Of a stretch of 64,000 nucleotides of DNA, positions 50,861 to 59,681 are shown one piece after another. A program made the position numbers and the translations under genes. Where the stretch lies: the NCBI RefSeq assembly GCF_001426505.1, contig NZ_LMEV01000013.1:1-64000 (forward strand), read 5' to 3'. How positions within the stretch are numbered: the first letter of the stretch is position 1; each line of letters opens with the position of its first letter. Under the pieces are notes generated by a model. The model was not told the DNA's origin. It worked only from the letters and a program-made list of their open reading frames with translations, and did no database searches. The DNA comes from Variovorax sp. Root473 (GTDB lineage: Bacteria > Pseudomonadota > Gammaproteobacteria > Burkholderiales > Burkholderiaceae_C).

Positions 50861-51581
50861 GCGCGCCCACCATCGCCAGGTGGCCGAGGTGCTCGCGGCG
50901 CTGAATGCGCCCCTGCTGGCGGACAACCATTGCCTGTTCGGCGGCGGCACCGCCATCGCGCTGCGCCATGGCGAATACCGCGAGTCGGTGGACATCGACT
51001 TCCTCGTGTCCGATGTGGCGGGCTACCGTTGCCTGCGTCAGCTCGCCACCAGCAGCGAGGGGCTGCGCGCGCTGGCCCGGGAAGGCGCGAGCTTGCAGCA
51101 GGCCCGCGACGTGCGCGCCGACCAATACGGCATCCGAAGTGCCGTTCGCGTGGGCGAGACGGACATCAAGTTCGAGATCGTGCTCGAGGCACGCATCGCA
51201 CTCGAAGCCCCCAGCGCCGCAGACCACATCGACGGCATCGCCACCCTAACGCCGCTGGACATGGCGGCGAGCAAGCTGCTCGCCAACTCCGACCGCTGGG
51301 CCGACGACAGCGTGTTCAGCCGCGACCTGATCGACCTGGCCATGATGCAGCCCGGCAAGCCCCTGCTGCAGCGCGCGGCATGCAAGGCGCGGCTCGCCTA
51401 CGGCGACAGCATCGATGCCGATCTTGAAAAGGCGGCCGATGCACTGCTGGCGCGGCCCGGACGCATGGAGCGGTGCATGCACATGCTGCAGATGACCTCC
51501 ATTCCGCCGGCCTTGCTGCGCAAGCACATCAAGGCCCTGCTGCCGCGAGCGCCGCGCGCCAAGCGCAGCCCCGACGCTTGA
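50853..51581 (+). CDS. Nucleotidyltransferase, AbiEii/MenT-like
   Basis: The 242-residue protein has the nucleotidyltransferase core LFGGGTAIALRHGEYRESVDIDFLVSD (GG...T and DxD) followed by the AbiEii-type middle DMAASKLLANSDRWADDSVFSRDLIDLAMM, where Lys and Asp are conserved. AbiEii/MenT toxins add nucleotides to RNA (for example tRNA) and can block phage growth. Coupling to an HTH protein by overlapping genes fits a type IV-like toxin-antitoxin system. Toxicity is untested, and a benign nucleotidyltransferase is possible. Confidence 0.8.
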   Translation: MFERAHHRQVAEVLAALNAPLLADNHCLFGGGTAIALRHGEYRESVDIDFLVSDVAGYRCLRQLATSSEGLRALAREGASLQQARDVRADQYGIRSAVRVGETDIKFEIVLEARIALEAPSAADHIDGIATLTPLDMAASKLLANSDRWADDSVFSRDLIDLAMMQPGKPLLQRAACKARLAYGDSIDADLEKAADALLARPGRMERCMHMLQMTSIPPALLRKHIKALLPRAPRAKRSPDA

Positions 51582-51596
51582 AAGACATCCGCACGG

Positions 51597-51606
51597 CCCC
51601 CCCCCC
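51597..51606. repeat. Run of ten C
   Basis: A C10 homopolymer lies between the nucleotidyltransferase stop and the next gene. Such runs are slippery during replication and could vary in length, altering spacing upstream of the oxygenase gene but no reading frame that I accept. Confidence 0.85.
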
Positions 51607-51663
51607 GAAACCCGCGTCCGAAAACGGCGAGCCCGCATTCCGCCGCCGCGCGACACTGATCGC

Positions 51664-52377
51664 ATGACCTCCCCCGCTGCCTCTCGCGTCGACGCCCTCG
51701 ACTGGCCCCGCATCGACGCCAACCTCGCCACGCGCGGTTGCGCCGCGACCGGCGTGCTCTTCACACCGAAGGAATGCGCCGCGCTCGCCGCGATGTACGA
51801 ACAGCCGCAGCATTTCCGCAGCCGCGTGGTCATGCAGCGCCACGGCTTCGGCCAGGGCGAGTACCAGTACTTCGCGAACCCGCTGCCGTCCAGGCTCGTG
51901 GCGTTTCGCAGCGCGCTGTACGAGCGCCTCGCGCCGCTGGCCAATGCCTGGGCCGCAGCGATGGGCCAGTCGGCCGACTACCCGCCGGACCACGCGGCCT
52001 ACCTCGACCGCTGCCATGCGGCGGGCCAGCTGCGCCCCACGCCGCTGCTGCTGCGCTACGACGAAGGCGACTACAACTGCCTGCACCAGGACCTGTACGG
52101 TGACCTGCAATTTCCGCTGCAGCTCACGGTGCTGCTGAGCCGGCCCGGCGATGACTTCACGGGCGGCGAGTTCGTGTTGACCGAGCAGCGCCCGCGCATG
52201 CAGTCGCGCGCCGAGGTGGTGCCGCTCGCACAAGGCGAGGCGGTGATCTTCGCGGTGAACCAGCGGCCCGTGGCCGGCACGCGCGGCAGCTACCGCGTGA
52301 CGATGCGCCACGGCGTGAGCCGTGTGCACAGCGGACGGCGCCACACGCTGGGCCTGATCTTTCACGACGCACGCTAA
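51664..52377 (+). CDS. 2-oxoglutarate/Fe(II)-dependent oxygenase
   Basis: The 237-residue protein has the facial-triad pattern of 2OG-Fe(II) enzymes: H-x-D in NCLHQDLYGD and a distal His with Arg in RHGVSRVHSGRRHTLGLIF. LQLTVLLSRPGDDFTGGEFVL is typical of the prolyl-4-hydroxylase-like group. These enzymes hydroxylate or demethylate proteins, nucleic acids or small molecules; the target is unknown. It is a single gene, separated from the toxin-like gene by an 82-base gap with the C10 run. Confidence 0.82.
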   Translation: MTSPAASRVDALDWPRIDANLATRGCAATGVLFTPKECAALAAMYEQPQHFRSRVVMQRHGFGQGEYQYFANPLPSRLVAFRSALYERLAPLANAWAAAMGQSADYPPDHAAYLDRCHAAGQLRPTPLLLRYDEGDYNCLHQDLYGDLQFPLQLTVLLSRPGDDFTGGEFVLTEQRPRMQSRAEVVPLAQGEAVIFAVNQRPVAGTRGSYRVTMRHGVSRVHSGRRHTLGLIFHDAR

Positions 52378-52606
52378 CTGCAACGAACGCCGGTTCGCAA
52401 GCAAGCCCTCGGGCGCAGCAACGTCGCATCGAGCGTGCAAAGTTGCACACATATACCAAATACAAGCGAAAATCCCGCGCGCATCCGAGGGGATTGCCAG
52501 GATGGCCGACGCGCATGATCGGCCCCGCACTCTCCTCCGGGCGTCGGACCTGGCCTCATGAAAAAAAGAGGCCTGGCTCCGTTCCGAGTTGTCGTCAGGG
52601 AGCTGT

Positions 52607-54565
52607 ATGTACAAGAAATCGTCCGGGCCTCCGGATGAGGCGGGTCGCCCGTCTTTCGCGCACGCCACCACGCCGGTGCCACCGAATCCGTCCACCGCTG
52701 AATCCCCCCCGCCCCGGCGCCCACGCCGCTTCCGGGTCGATGTCGGGTCCATCGTCAGTGCCGTCGCGCTCGCGCAGTCGCTGCTGCTGGTCACGCTGGG
52801 CTATTGGGGTTCGCAACGGCTGGTGACGACGATCGGCACCTCCGCGCACAAGTCGAACCACGACCGCATCGAGGACAAGGTGCTGGCCTTCCTGGCCAAG
52901 GCCGAGTCGGCCGTCGGCGCAATCGGCAACTCGCCGAGCCTGACGCCCGCGGGCGAAAGCGTCGACCGCACGGCCGAGCTCCTGTGGACGCTGCTGCAGC
53001 AGTCGCCCGAACTCGACAGCGTCTATGTGGCGAACGTCGAGGCCAAGATGCTGATGGCGCTGCGCTACCCCGTGCCGGCGATCCGGCACATTGCACGCGG
53101 CGACGGCTTCACCACCGAGACCTGGCAGTACAAGCTGCCGCTGGGCTCCGAGGCCGATGTGCAGCAGCGCTTTGCCACGCAGCGCGTGGAGGCCTACCGC
53201 AGTGACTACAACCCGACGCAGCGCAGCTGGTTCGTGCAGGCGCGCAACACGCAGGGACCGGTGTGGACCGCCCCGTATGTCTTCGCCGCCGCGCAGGAAC
53301 TGGGCGTGACCTACGCCCTGCCGAGCCAGCGCCGCCAGGCCGAGGGCAGCCCGCAGGCGATGGTGGTGGCGGGCGACGTGTCGCTGGGCCGGCTGTCGGA
53401 GTTCGTGCGCCTGTTCAGCCGCAACGGCAACGGCAACAGCGCGCTGCTCAGCGCCGATCACAAGGTGCTTGCGCGCAGCGACATGCCCGGCGTGCTGCAC
53501 ACGCTGGAGGCGCCCACGGGCGCACTCGGCGCACTGAACGCCCAGATGGTGGCCGACGGCACCGCCGGCAGCGGCAGCGACAAGGCCTTCGCCTTCAGCC
53601 ACGAGGGGCGGCGCTACCTGGTGCAGGCCTCGCGCATTCCCGCCACCGGCTGGCAGCTGGTCAGCTGGGTGCCCGAAGACGTGCTGCTGGGCGGCCTGCG
53701 CCGCGCGGTGGCGTGGTCGCTGCTGCTGGCACTGGTGTTCCTGGGGCTGGCGCTGTACATGTCGCTCAAGCTGTCGAAGCTGGTGACGGCGCCGGTCGAG
53801 AACCTCTCGCGCATCGCGCACCGCATCGGCCGCCTCGAGCTCGACGACCTGCCGCGCGAGCCCAGCCGCGTGCTGGAGATCCAGCACCTGGACCAGGCGC
53901 TCGACGATTCGGCGCGCAGCCTCAAGGCCTTCAGCAAGTTCGTGCCGGTGGACGTGATCAACCAGCTGGTGGCGCAGGGCCACGCACTCGCGCCCAACGG
54001 CTCGCCGCGCCAGGTGACGGTGATGTTCACCGACGTGGAGGGCTTCACGTCGATCTCCGAATCGATCGACGCCGACGTGCTGGTGCGCCAGCTGACCGAG
54101 TACTTCAACCTCGCGGCCGATGTGTTCGCGCGCCACGGCGGCGTGATCGACAAGTTCATCGGCGACGGCATCATGGTGCTGTGGGGCGCACCGGCCGACC
54201 TGGAAGACGCCGAGTACAAGGCCTGCTGCGCTGCGCTGGAACTGCACGCCGAAATGCACCAACTCAACCGGCAGTGGACCGAACAGGGCCTGCCCGAGTT
54301 CCGCACGCACATCGGCATTCACACGGGCGTGGTGGTGGCGGGGGTGCTGGGCTCGAACGACCGGCTGTCTTACACGGCGTTCGGCGACGTGGTGAACGTG
54401 GCCAGCCGCATCGAAGGCGCGAACCGCCAGCTGGGCACGCGCATGTTGATTTCAGAAGTCACCTACGCGGCCCTGAACGGGCGGCTGGCCACCCGGCGCA
54501 TCGAAGAACGGGTGGAGCTGCGCGGCCGACAGATGCGCATGGTGCTGCACGAATTGCTGACCTGA
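52607..54565 (+). CDS. Membrane-bound adenylate/guanylate cyclase with Cache-type sensor and HAMP
   Basis: The 652-residue protein has a Pro/Arg-rich cytosolic N-terminus and a transmembrane segment (about 45-65). A large periplasmic sensor region follows, with the Cache-like NPTQRSWFVQARNTQGPVW. A second transmembrane segment (about 365-390) leads into a HAMP linker and a class III cyclase domain with VMFTDVEGFTSISES, FIGDGIMVLWGAP and GDVVNVASRIEG (metal Asp residues and transition-state Asn/Arg). It should turn an external signal into cAMP or cGMP. The ATG with GGGAG before it is preferred to a TTG six codons earlier. Confidence 0.9.
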   Translation: MYKKSSGPPDEAGRPSFAHATTPVPPNPSTAESPPPRRPRRFRVDVGSIVSAVALAQSLLLVTLGYWGSQRLVTTIGTSAHKSNHDRIEDKVLAFLAKAESAVGAIGNSPSLTPAGESVDRTAELLWTLLQQSPELDSVYVANVEAKMLMALRYPVPAIRHIARGDGFTTETWQYKLPLGSEADVQQRFATQRVEAYRSDYNPTQRSWFVQARNTQGPVWTAPYVFAAAQELGVTYALPSQRRQAEGSPQAMVVAGDVSLGRLSEFVRLFSRNGNGNSALLSADHKVLARSDMPGVLHTLEAPTGALGALNAQMVADGTAGSGSDKAFAFSHEGRRYLVQASRIPATGWQLVSWVPEDVLLGGLRRAVAWSLLLALVFLGLALYMSLKLSKLVTAPVENLSRIAHRIGRLELDDLPREPSRVLEIQHLDQALDDSARSLKAFSKFVPVDVINQLVAQGHALAPNGSPRQVTVMFTDVEGFTSISESIDADVLVRQLTEYFNLAADVFARHGGVIDKFIGDGIMVLWGAPADLEDAEYKACCAALELHAEMHQLNRQWTEQGLPEFRTHIGIHTGVVVAGVLGSNDRLSYTAFGDVVNVASRIEGANRQLGTRMLISEVTYAALNGRLATRRIEERVELRGRQMRMVLHELLT

Positions 54566-54608
54566 CCTGGACGGGCTCGCGCGAGCGTGTCGCGCGGCTT
54601 CGATTCGA

Positions 54609-55073
54609 TCAGCGCGAGGGGCGCGGCGGCTGTGGCGTGGCCACGCGCACCAGCACGAGGTTGGCGATGGTGCCGTTGCCCTGCGTGAGCACTGAATACT
54701 GCGTGTCGTTGATGAACAGCAGCTGCTCGCCGCGCGTGATGCGCGCCGCCACGGCGTAGCGCATGCGCGGGTCGATGCGCGCTGCATCCACGCTCAACTC
54801 AAAGGCGAAGGGCGGCTGCTTGCCGTTGGCGGGAATGCGCTGCTCGGCGAGCACGACCGAGGGTGCGTCCATGCGCGACACGTCGAGCAGTTGCACGCGC
54901 ACTTCGGCCGCGGGGTCGAGTGCGATGCGCTCGCGGTAGGCCACGGTGCCTGTGACGCGCAGCGGCGCAGCGCCCGGCTTCGGCGTGGCGGGCGCGCCTG
55001 GGGAAGCGCAGGCGCCCAGGACGGAGGCGCCGGCAACGGCGAAGAGCATGAGGAGGCTGGTGCGTCTTTTCAT
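54609..55073 (-). CDS. YbaY-family lipoprotein
   Basis: The 154-residue protein has a lipoprotein signal (RRTSLLMLFAVAGASVLGACAS; Cys acylated) and a YbaY-type domain (LRVTGTVAYRERIALDPAAEVRVQLLDVS, RYAVAARITRGEQLLFIND). YbaY-like lipoproteins sit in the outer membrane or periplasm; their role is poorly known. The start MKRRTS gives a proper leader. The gene is on the same strand as, and just downstream of, the acetoacetate-CoA ligase. Confidence 0.83.
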   Translation of the reverse strand: MKRRTSLLMLFAVAGASVLGACASPGAPATPKPGAAPLRVTGTVAYRERIALDPAAEVRVQLLDVSRMDAPSVVLAEQRIPANGKQPPFAFELSVDAARIDPRMRYAVAARITRGEQLLFINDTQYSVLTQGNGTIANLVLVRVATPQPPRPSR

Positions 55074-55080
55074 CGGCCCA

Positions 55081-57075
55081 TTATGCGGAGGCGCGCTGCG
55101 CGGCGAAAGCCACATACCAATCCAGGCTGCCGGGATTTGCCATCGCCTCGCGGTTCACGACCTTCTCGATCTGCTGGCCCAGCAGGAGCTTCTTGATCGG
55201 CAGCTCCGGCTTCTTGCCCGACAGCGTGCGCGGAATCTCGGCCACCTGGAAGATGTCGTTCGGCACGAAGCGCGGCGACAGCGAGGTCTTGATCGCGTTG
55301 TTGATGCGCGTGCGCATGGCCTCGTCGAGCGCCACGCCGGGGCGCAGCACCACGAACAGCGGCATGTAGCTGTCGCGGCCCAGGTACTCGAGGTCGACCA
55401 CCATCGAATCGAGCACCTCGGGCAGGCCTTCGACCGCGCTGTAGATTTCGCTCGTGCCCATGCGCAGGCCCTGGCGGTTGATGGTGGCGTCGCTGCGGCC
55501 ATAGATGATGCAGCCGCCGTCGCTGCCGATCTTGATCCAGTCGCCGTGGCGCCACACGCCGGGGTAGGTGTCGAAGTAGCTCGACACATAGCGTGCATTG
55601 CCCTCGTCGCCCCAGAAGTACAGCGGCATCGACGGGATGGGCTGCGTGCACACCAGCTCGCCGACCTCGCCGATGACCGGCTGGCCCTGCTCGTTCCAGG
55701 CTTCCACTGCATGGCCGAGTTCGCGGCATTGCATCTGGCCCGGCACTTCGGGCAGCTCGCGGTTGCCGCCGACGAAGGCGCCGCAGAAGTCGGTGCCGCC
55801 CGAGATGTTGCACCACCACACCTCCTTCGAGCCTGCGTCGAGGATCTGCTGCGAGCCCCAGCGCTGCACCTCGTCGGGCAGCGGCGAGCCGGTGCTGCCA
55901 AGGGCGCGCACGCGGGACAGGTCGCCACAGTCTTTCGCGACGAGCCCCGCCTTCATGCAGTTGGTGAAATAGGCCGCGCCCGCGCCGAAGAAGGTGACGC
56001 GGTGCTTCGCCACGAAGCGCCACAGGACGCCCCAGTCGGGCTTGTCCTTGCTGCCCGCCGGGTTGCCGTCGTAGATGCAGATGGTGGCGCCGAAGGCCAG
56101 GCCCGAGAGCTGCGAATTCCACATCACCCAGCCCGTGGAGCTGTACCAGTGGTAGCGCTCGCCGAAGTTGTTGGCGCCGTAGCTCGCGCCCACGTCGTTG
56201 TGCAGGCCGCAGGCGTGCATGGTCAGCAGGATGCCGCCCTGCCCGTGCACGATGGGCTTGGGCAGGCCGGTGGTGCCGCTCGAATAGACGATCCAGATCG
56301 GGTGATCGAAGGGAAGCCATTCGGGCTCGAAGGCCGCGACCTCGGCATCGTCGCGCGCAATGGCCTGCTGCCATTCGACATCGTGCGCCACCGCGTTCGC
56401 GGCAAAGGGCGTCTGCACGAGCAGCAGCTTCTGCACGCTCGGCAACTGCCCGCGCAGCTCCTGCAGCACGGTGCTGCGGTCCAGCGGCTTGCCGCCGTAG
56501 TGCACACCGTCGACCGCGATGAGCAGCGTGGGTTCGATCTGGCGGAAGCGGTCGGCCACGGCGGCCGTGCCCATGTCGGGCGCGCACACGCTCCACACCG
56601 CGCCGATGCTGGAGCACGCGAGAAACGCGACCATGGTTTCTGGCACGTTCGGCATGTAGGCGGCCACGCGGTCGCCGCGGCGCACGCCGAGCGACTGGAG
56701 CGTGAGCGCCACCGAGGCCACCTGCCGGCGCAACTCGGGCCACGACAGCTCGCGCACCTCGCCGCGTTCGTTGTCGCTCACGATGGCGGGCAGGCCGGCC
56801 GCATGGGCGGCGTCGGCGTGGCGTAGCACCTCGCGCGCGTAGTTGACCTGTGCGCCGGGAAACCAGCGCGCGCCGGGCATGCGCCGTTCGGCGAGCACCG
56901 CGGTGTGCGGCGTGGGCGAGCGCAGACCAGCGTAGTCCCAGATGCTCTGCCAGAAGGCGTCGAGGTCGGTGACGGACCAGCGCCACAGCGCGTCGTAGCT
57001 GTCGAAGGCCAGGCCGCGCGTGTCGCGCAGCCAGTTCTGGTAGAGACGGATCTGGGGGATGTTGGGAGCGGGCAT
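55081..57075 (-). CDS. Acetoacetate-CoA ligase
   Basis: The 664-residue enzyme activates acetoacetate with ATP and CoA. It is an ANL-family adenylase with IWIVYSSGTTGLPKPIVHGQGG (AMP-binding P-loop), GGTDFCGAFVGGN and the late YGRSDATINRQGLRMGTSEIYS hinge, then a Lys-bearing C-terminal PRTLSGKKPELPIKKLL. The N-terminal extension IRLYQNWLRDTRG and length match the acetoacetyl-CoA synthetase subfamily. It recovers ketone bodies or polyhydroxybutyrate carbon. It is divergent from the TetR-led operon. Confidence 0.93.
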   Translation of the reverse strand: MPAPNIPQIRLYQNWLRDTRGLAFDSYDALWRWSVTDLDAFWQSIWDYAGLRSPTPHTAVLAERRMPGARWFPGAQVNYAREVLRHADAAHAAGLPAIVSDNERGEVRELSWPELRRQVASVALTLQSLGVRRGDRVAAYMPNVPETMVAFLACSSIGAVWSVCAPDMGTAAVADRFRQIEPTLLIAVDGVHYGGKPLDRSTVLQELRGQLPSVQKLLLVQTPFAANAVAHDVEWQQAIARDDAEVAAFEPEWLPFDHPIWIVYSSGTTGLPKPIVHGQGGILLTMHACGLHNDVGASYGANNFGERYHWYSSTGWVMWNSQLSGLAFGATICIYDGNPAGSKDKPDWGVLWRFVAKHRVTFFGAGAAYFTNCMKAGLVAKDCGDLSRVRALGSTGSPLPDEVQRWGSQQILDAGSKEVWWCNISGGTDFCGAFVGGNRELPEVPGQMQCRELGHAVEAWNEQGQPVIGEVGELVCTQPIPSMPLYFWGDEGNARYVSSYFDTYPGVWRHGDWIKIGSDGGCIIYGRSDATINRQGLRMGTSEIYSAVEGLPEVLDSMVVDLEYLGRDSYMPLFVVLRPGVALDEAMRTRINNAIKTSLSPRFVPNDIFQVAEIPRTLSGKKPELPIKKLLLGQQIEKVVNREAMANPGSLDWYVAFAAQRASA

Positions 57076-57129
57076 GCCACGAGCGTAGCGCCGCGAACGT
57101 CCGTGCTCAATGAGGGTTGACCTCAGGGT

Positions 57130-57166
57130 TTGTACGCGTGTTCAACATTTTTGTACAGCCGTTCAA
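57130..57166. promoter_or_regulatory. Two tandem TTGTAC-N4-GTTCAA operators
   Basis: TTGTAC-GCGT-GTTCAA (57130-57145) and TTGTAC-AGCC-GTTCAA (57151-57166) are near-palindromes repeated exactly 21 bases apart, two helical turns. The second ends ten bases before the TetR start. Two regulator dimers could sit on the same face of the DNA and block the TetR operon, and perhaps the divergent ligase gene. Confidence 0.7.
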
Positions 57167-57175
57167 TACGCCCCC

Positions 57176-57955
57176 ATGAACGCTCGCACACCGACGGCCC
57201 GCAAACGCAGCGCCTCCCCTGCTTCACGCGTCGCAGGTGCCCCGATCGTCGCACCCGAGACCGCACGGCCCGACCGCCGGCAGGCGATCCTGCTGGCAGC
57301 CGAGAAGCTCTTTGCGCAGCACGGCTACCACGCGGTGACGATCCGCCAGATCGCCGAAGAAGCCGGCGTGCCGCTGGCGCTGGTGGGCTACTACTTCGGT
57401 CCGAAGCACGAGCTGTTCCACGCGATCTTCGAACACTGGAGCCACACCATCGAGGAACGGCTCGCGCGCCTTGCGGCCGTGACCATCGACCCCGACGACG
57501 CGCGCACGCTGCCGCGCATCATCGAGGCCTTCACCGCGCCCGTGCTGGCGCTGCGTGCGAGCACCGAGGGCGAGTACTACGCACTGCTGGTGGCACGCGA
57601 GCTGTACCACGCCACCGAGGAAGCCGACCGCGTGCTGCGCGGCTACTTCGACCCGCTGGCCGAGGCCTACATCAACGCACTGCATGTGGCGCTGCCGCAC
57701 GCCACGCGCAGCCAGGTTGCGTGGGGCTATCAGTTCGCGCTGGGCGCGCTGCTGCACCACCTGAACGACAGCCGCATCGAACGGCTCTCGCGCGGCGAGA
57801 ACACACGCGCCGACCCGGCCGTGGCACCGATGCTCGTGAACTTCATCGTCGGCGGCCTGCGCGCCGCGCTGCCGAAACCGAAGGCGATGTCGAAGGCCCC
57901 CGCCGCCAAGTCCCCACGCACGAAAAAGACCATCCCCAGGAGACCCCAGCCATGA
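57176..57955 (+). CDS. TetR-family regulator
   Basis: The 259-residue protein has a basic Ala/Pro-rich N-terminal tail of about 35 residues, a TetR helix-turn-helix (AVTIRQIAEEAGVPLALVGYYFGPKHELF) and an all-helical ligand domain, then a Lys-rich C-terminal tail. The start was placed downstream of the tandem operators. The stop overlaps the binding-protein start by four bases, so it heads the importer/cyclase/fumarylacetoacetase operon and most likely represses it together with itself. Confidence 0.88.
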   Translation: MNARTPTARKRSASPASRVAGAPIVAPETARPDRRQAILLAAEKLFAQHGYHAVTIRQIAEEAGVPLALVGYYFGPKHELFHAIFEHWSHTIEERLARLAAVTIDPDDARTLPRIIEAFTAPVLALRASTEGEYYALLVARELYHATEEADRVLRGYFDPLAEAYINALHVALPHATRSQVAWGYQFALGALLHHLNDSRIERLSRGENTRADPAVAPMLVNFIVGGLRAALPKPKAMSKAPAAKSPRTKKTIPRRPQP

Positions 57956-58899
57956 TGAAAAGACGCACCCTGCTGTCGGCGCTCGCGGCCGCATCGGCCA
58001 CCGCCTCGTTGCCTTCGCGCGCACAGCAGGCGCACCCGAAGATCGTGTTCGGCTACACGGCAGTGACCGACTTCGCCTCGGTCTTCGTGGCGGCCGAAGA
58101 GGGCTACTTCAAGAAGCGCAGCCTCGACGTGGCGCTGAAGTTCATTCCGCTGAACTCCACCATCCCGGCCGCGCTGCAGTCCGACTCGCTGCAAATTGGC
58201 GGGCCCACGCCCTCGGTGTTCCTGCAGGCGGTGGACGGCGGGCTCGACCTGGTGCTGGTGGCCGGCGGCGGCCTCACCTCCAAGACGATCACGGGCTTCG
58301 GCCTCGTGGCGCGCGCGGGCTCGGGCATCAAGAACGCGCAGGATTGCGTGGGCAAGAAGATCGGCGTGCCGGGGCTCGGTGCCTTCCTGCACGTGACCTT
58401 CCGCGCGTGGCTCAAGGACAGCGGTGTCGACTACCGCAAGGTCAACTTCATCGAGGCCGCGTTCCCCCAGCATGCCGACCTGCTGCGCGGCGGCTCGGTC
58501 GATGCGGTGGTGTCGGCCGACCCGTTCATGAGCCGCATCACCGAGAGCGGCGCGGGCTACGTGGCCTCGTACTACTCGACCTTCCTGCCCGAGAACAACC
58601 AGACCATCGTGCATGCGGCCAAGCGCGAGTGGGTGGCAAAGAACCCCGCCACGGCGCGCGCCTTTCGTGAGGCGCTGGTCGAGGCCGGTGCCTTCATCCA
58701 GCAGCCGAAGAACGACGCCAAGGTGCGCACGGCCATCGGCAAGTACATCAAGCTGCCGCCCGAGGTGCTGGCCAAGGTGCAGGTCTCACCGCCCGGCCCC
58801 GTGGTCACCGACAAGCAGCTGGGCTACTGGACCGGGCTCATGAAGGAGCAGGACATGCTCAAGACGAACATCGACGTTGCGAAGCTGATCGCCAAGTGA
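57952..58899 (+). CDS. ABC substrate-binding protein, NMT1/SsuA type
   Basis: The 315-residue protein has a signal peptide (MKRRTLLSALAAASATASLPSRAQ) and an NMT1/THI5-SsuA periplasmic binding fold (FGYTAVTDFASVFVAAEEGYFKKRSLDV, GGSVDAVVSADPFMSRITESG). Relatives bind sulfonates, taurine, pyrimidines or aromatic acids. The ligand probably feeds the cyclase and fumarylacetoacetase at the operon's end. Confidence 0.9.
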   Translation: MMKRRTLLSALAAASATASLPSRAQQAHPKIVFGYTAVTDFASVFVAAEEGYFKKRSLDVALKFIPLNSTIPAALQSDSLQIGGPTPSVFLQAVDGGLDLVLVAGGGLTSKTITGFGLVARAGSGIKNAQDCVGKKIGVPGLGAFLHVTFRAWLKDSGVDYRKVNFIEAAFPQHADLLRGGSVDAVVSADPFMSRITESGAGYVASYYSTFLPENNQTIVHAAKREWVAKNPATARAFREALVEAGAFIQQPKNDAKVRTAIGKYIKLPPEVLAKVQVSPPGPVVTDKQLGYWTGLMKEQDMLKTNIDVAKLIAK

Positions 58900-59681
58900 G
58901 CACGGTCGCCGATTCCTTCCTGCGCTTCGACGGCGTCACCATCCGCCTCGGCGGGCGAGAGATCCTGTCGCCGACGTCGTTCGACGTGGCGCGCGGCGAG
59001 TTCGTCTGCATCGTCGGCCCCAGCGGCTGCGGCAAGACCACGCTGCTGCGCGCGGCCAGCGGCCTGGTCACGGCCAGCGCCGGCGAGGTGCGGCGCAGGG
59101 GCGTGCCGATGACGACGCCCTCGCGCGAAGTCGCCTTCGTGTTCCAGGACTACGGCCGTGCGCTGCTGCCGTGGCGCACCGTCGAAGGCAACGTGAGCCT
59201 CGCGCTCGAAGCGGCCGGCGTGCCCACGGCCGAGCGCGCACCGCGCATTGCCGACGTGCTCGGCAAGGTCGGCCTCGCGAAGCACGCGCACAAGTTTCCG
59301 GTGCAGCTGTCGGGCGGCATGCAGCAGCGCGCGCAGATCGCGCGCTGCCTCGCGCAGAAGCCCGAGCTGATGATGATGGACGAGCCCTTCGGCGCGCTCG
59401 ATGCGCTCACGCGCCAGAGCCTGCAGGACGAGCTCGCGCGGCTGGTGCGCGACGACGGACTCACGGTGCTGTTCGTCACGCACGACCTCGAAGAGGCCAT
59501 CTACCTCGGCGACCGCGTGATCGCACTGCAGGCCAATCCCGGCCCCGGGCGTCCGAGCCTGGCGCGGATGATCGACGTGAAGATCCCGCGCCCGCGGGAC
59601 CAGCTCACGACCAAGGAGCATCCGGAGTACCTGCAGTTGCGGCGTGAGCTGTTCGCCTTCATCGAGCAGGGCCATGACTGA
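58896..59681 (+). CDS. ABC transporter ATP-binding protein, SsuB/TauB type
   Basis: The 261-residue ATPase has Walker A GPSGCGKTT, signature QLSGGMQQRAQIARCLA, Walker B LMMMDEPFGALDALTRQ and switch His in FVTHDLEEAIYLGDRV. The GTG start overlaps the binding-protein stop. Its C-terminal tail RPRDQLTTKEHPEYLQL is usual for the family. It powers the operon's importer. Confidence 0.92.
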   Translation: MSTVADSFLRFDGVTIRLGGREILSPTSFDVARGEFVCIVGPSGCGKTTLLRAASGLVTASAGEVRRRGVPMTTPSREVAFVFQDYGRALLPWRTVEGNVSLALEAAGVPTAERAPRIADVLGKVGLAKHAHKFPVQLSGGMQQRAQIARCLAQKPELMMMDEPFGALDALTRQSLQDELARLVRDDGLTVLFVTHDLEEAIYLGDRVIALQANPGPGRPSLARMIDVKIPRPRDQLTTKEHPEYLQLRRELFAFIEQGHD

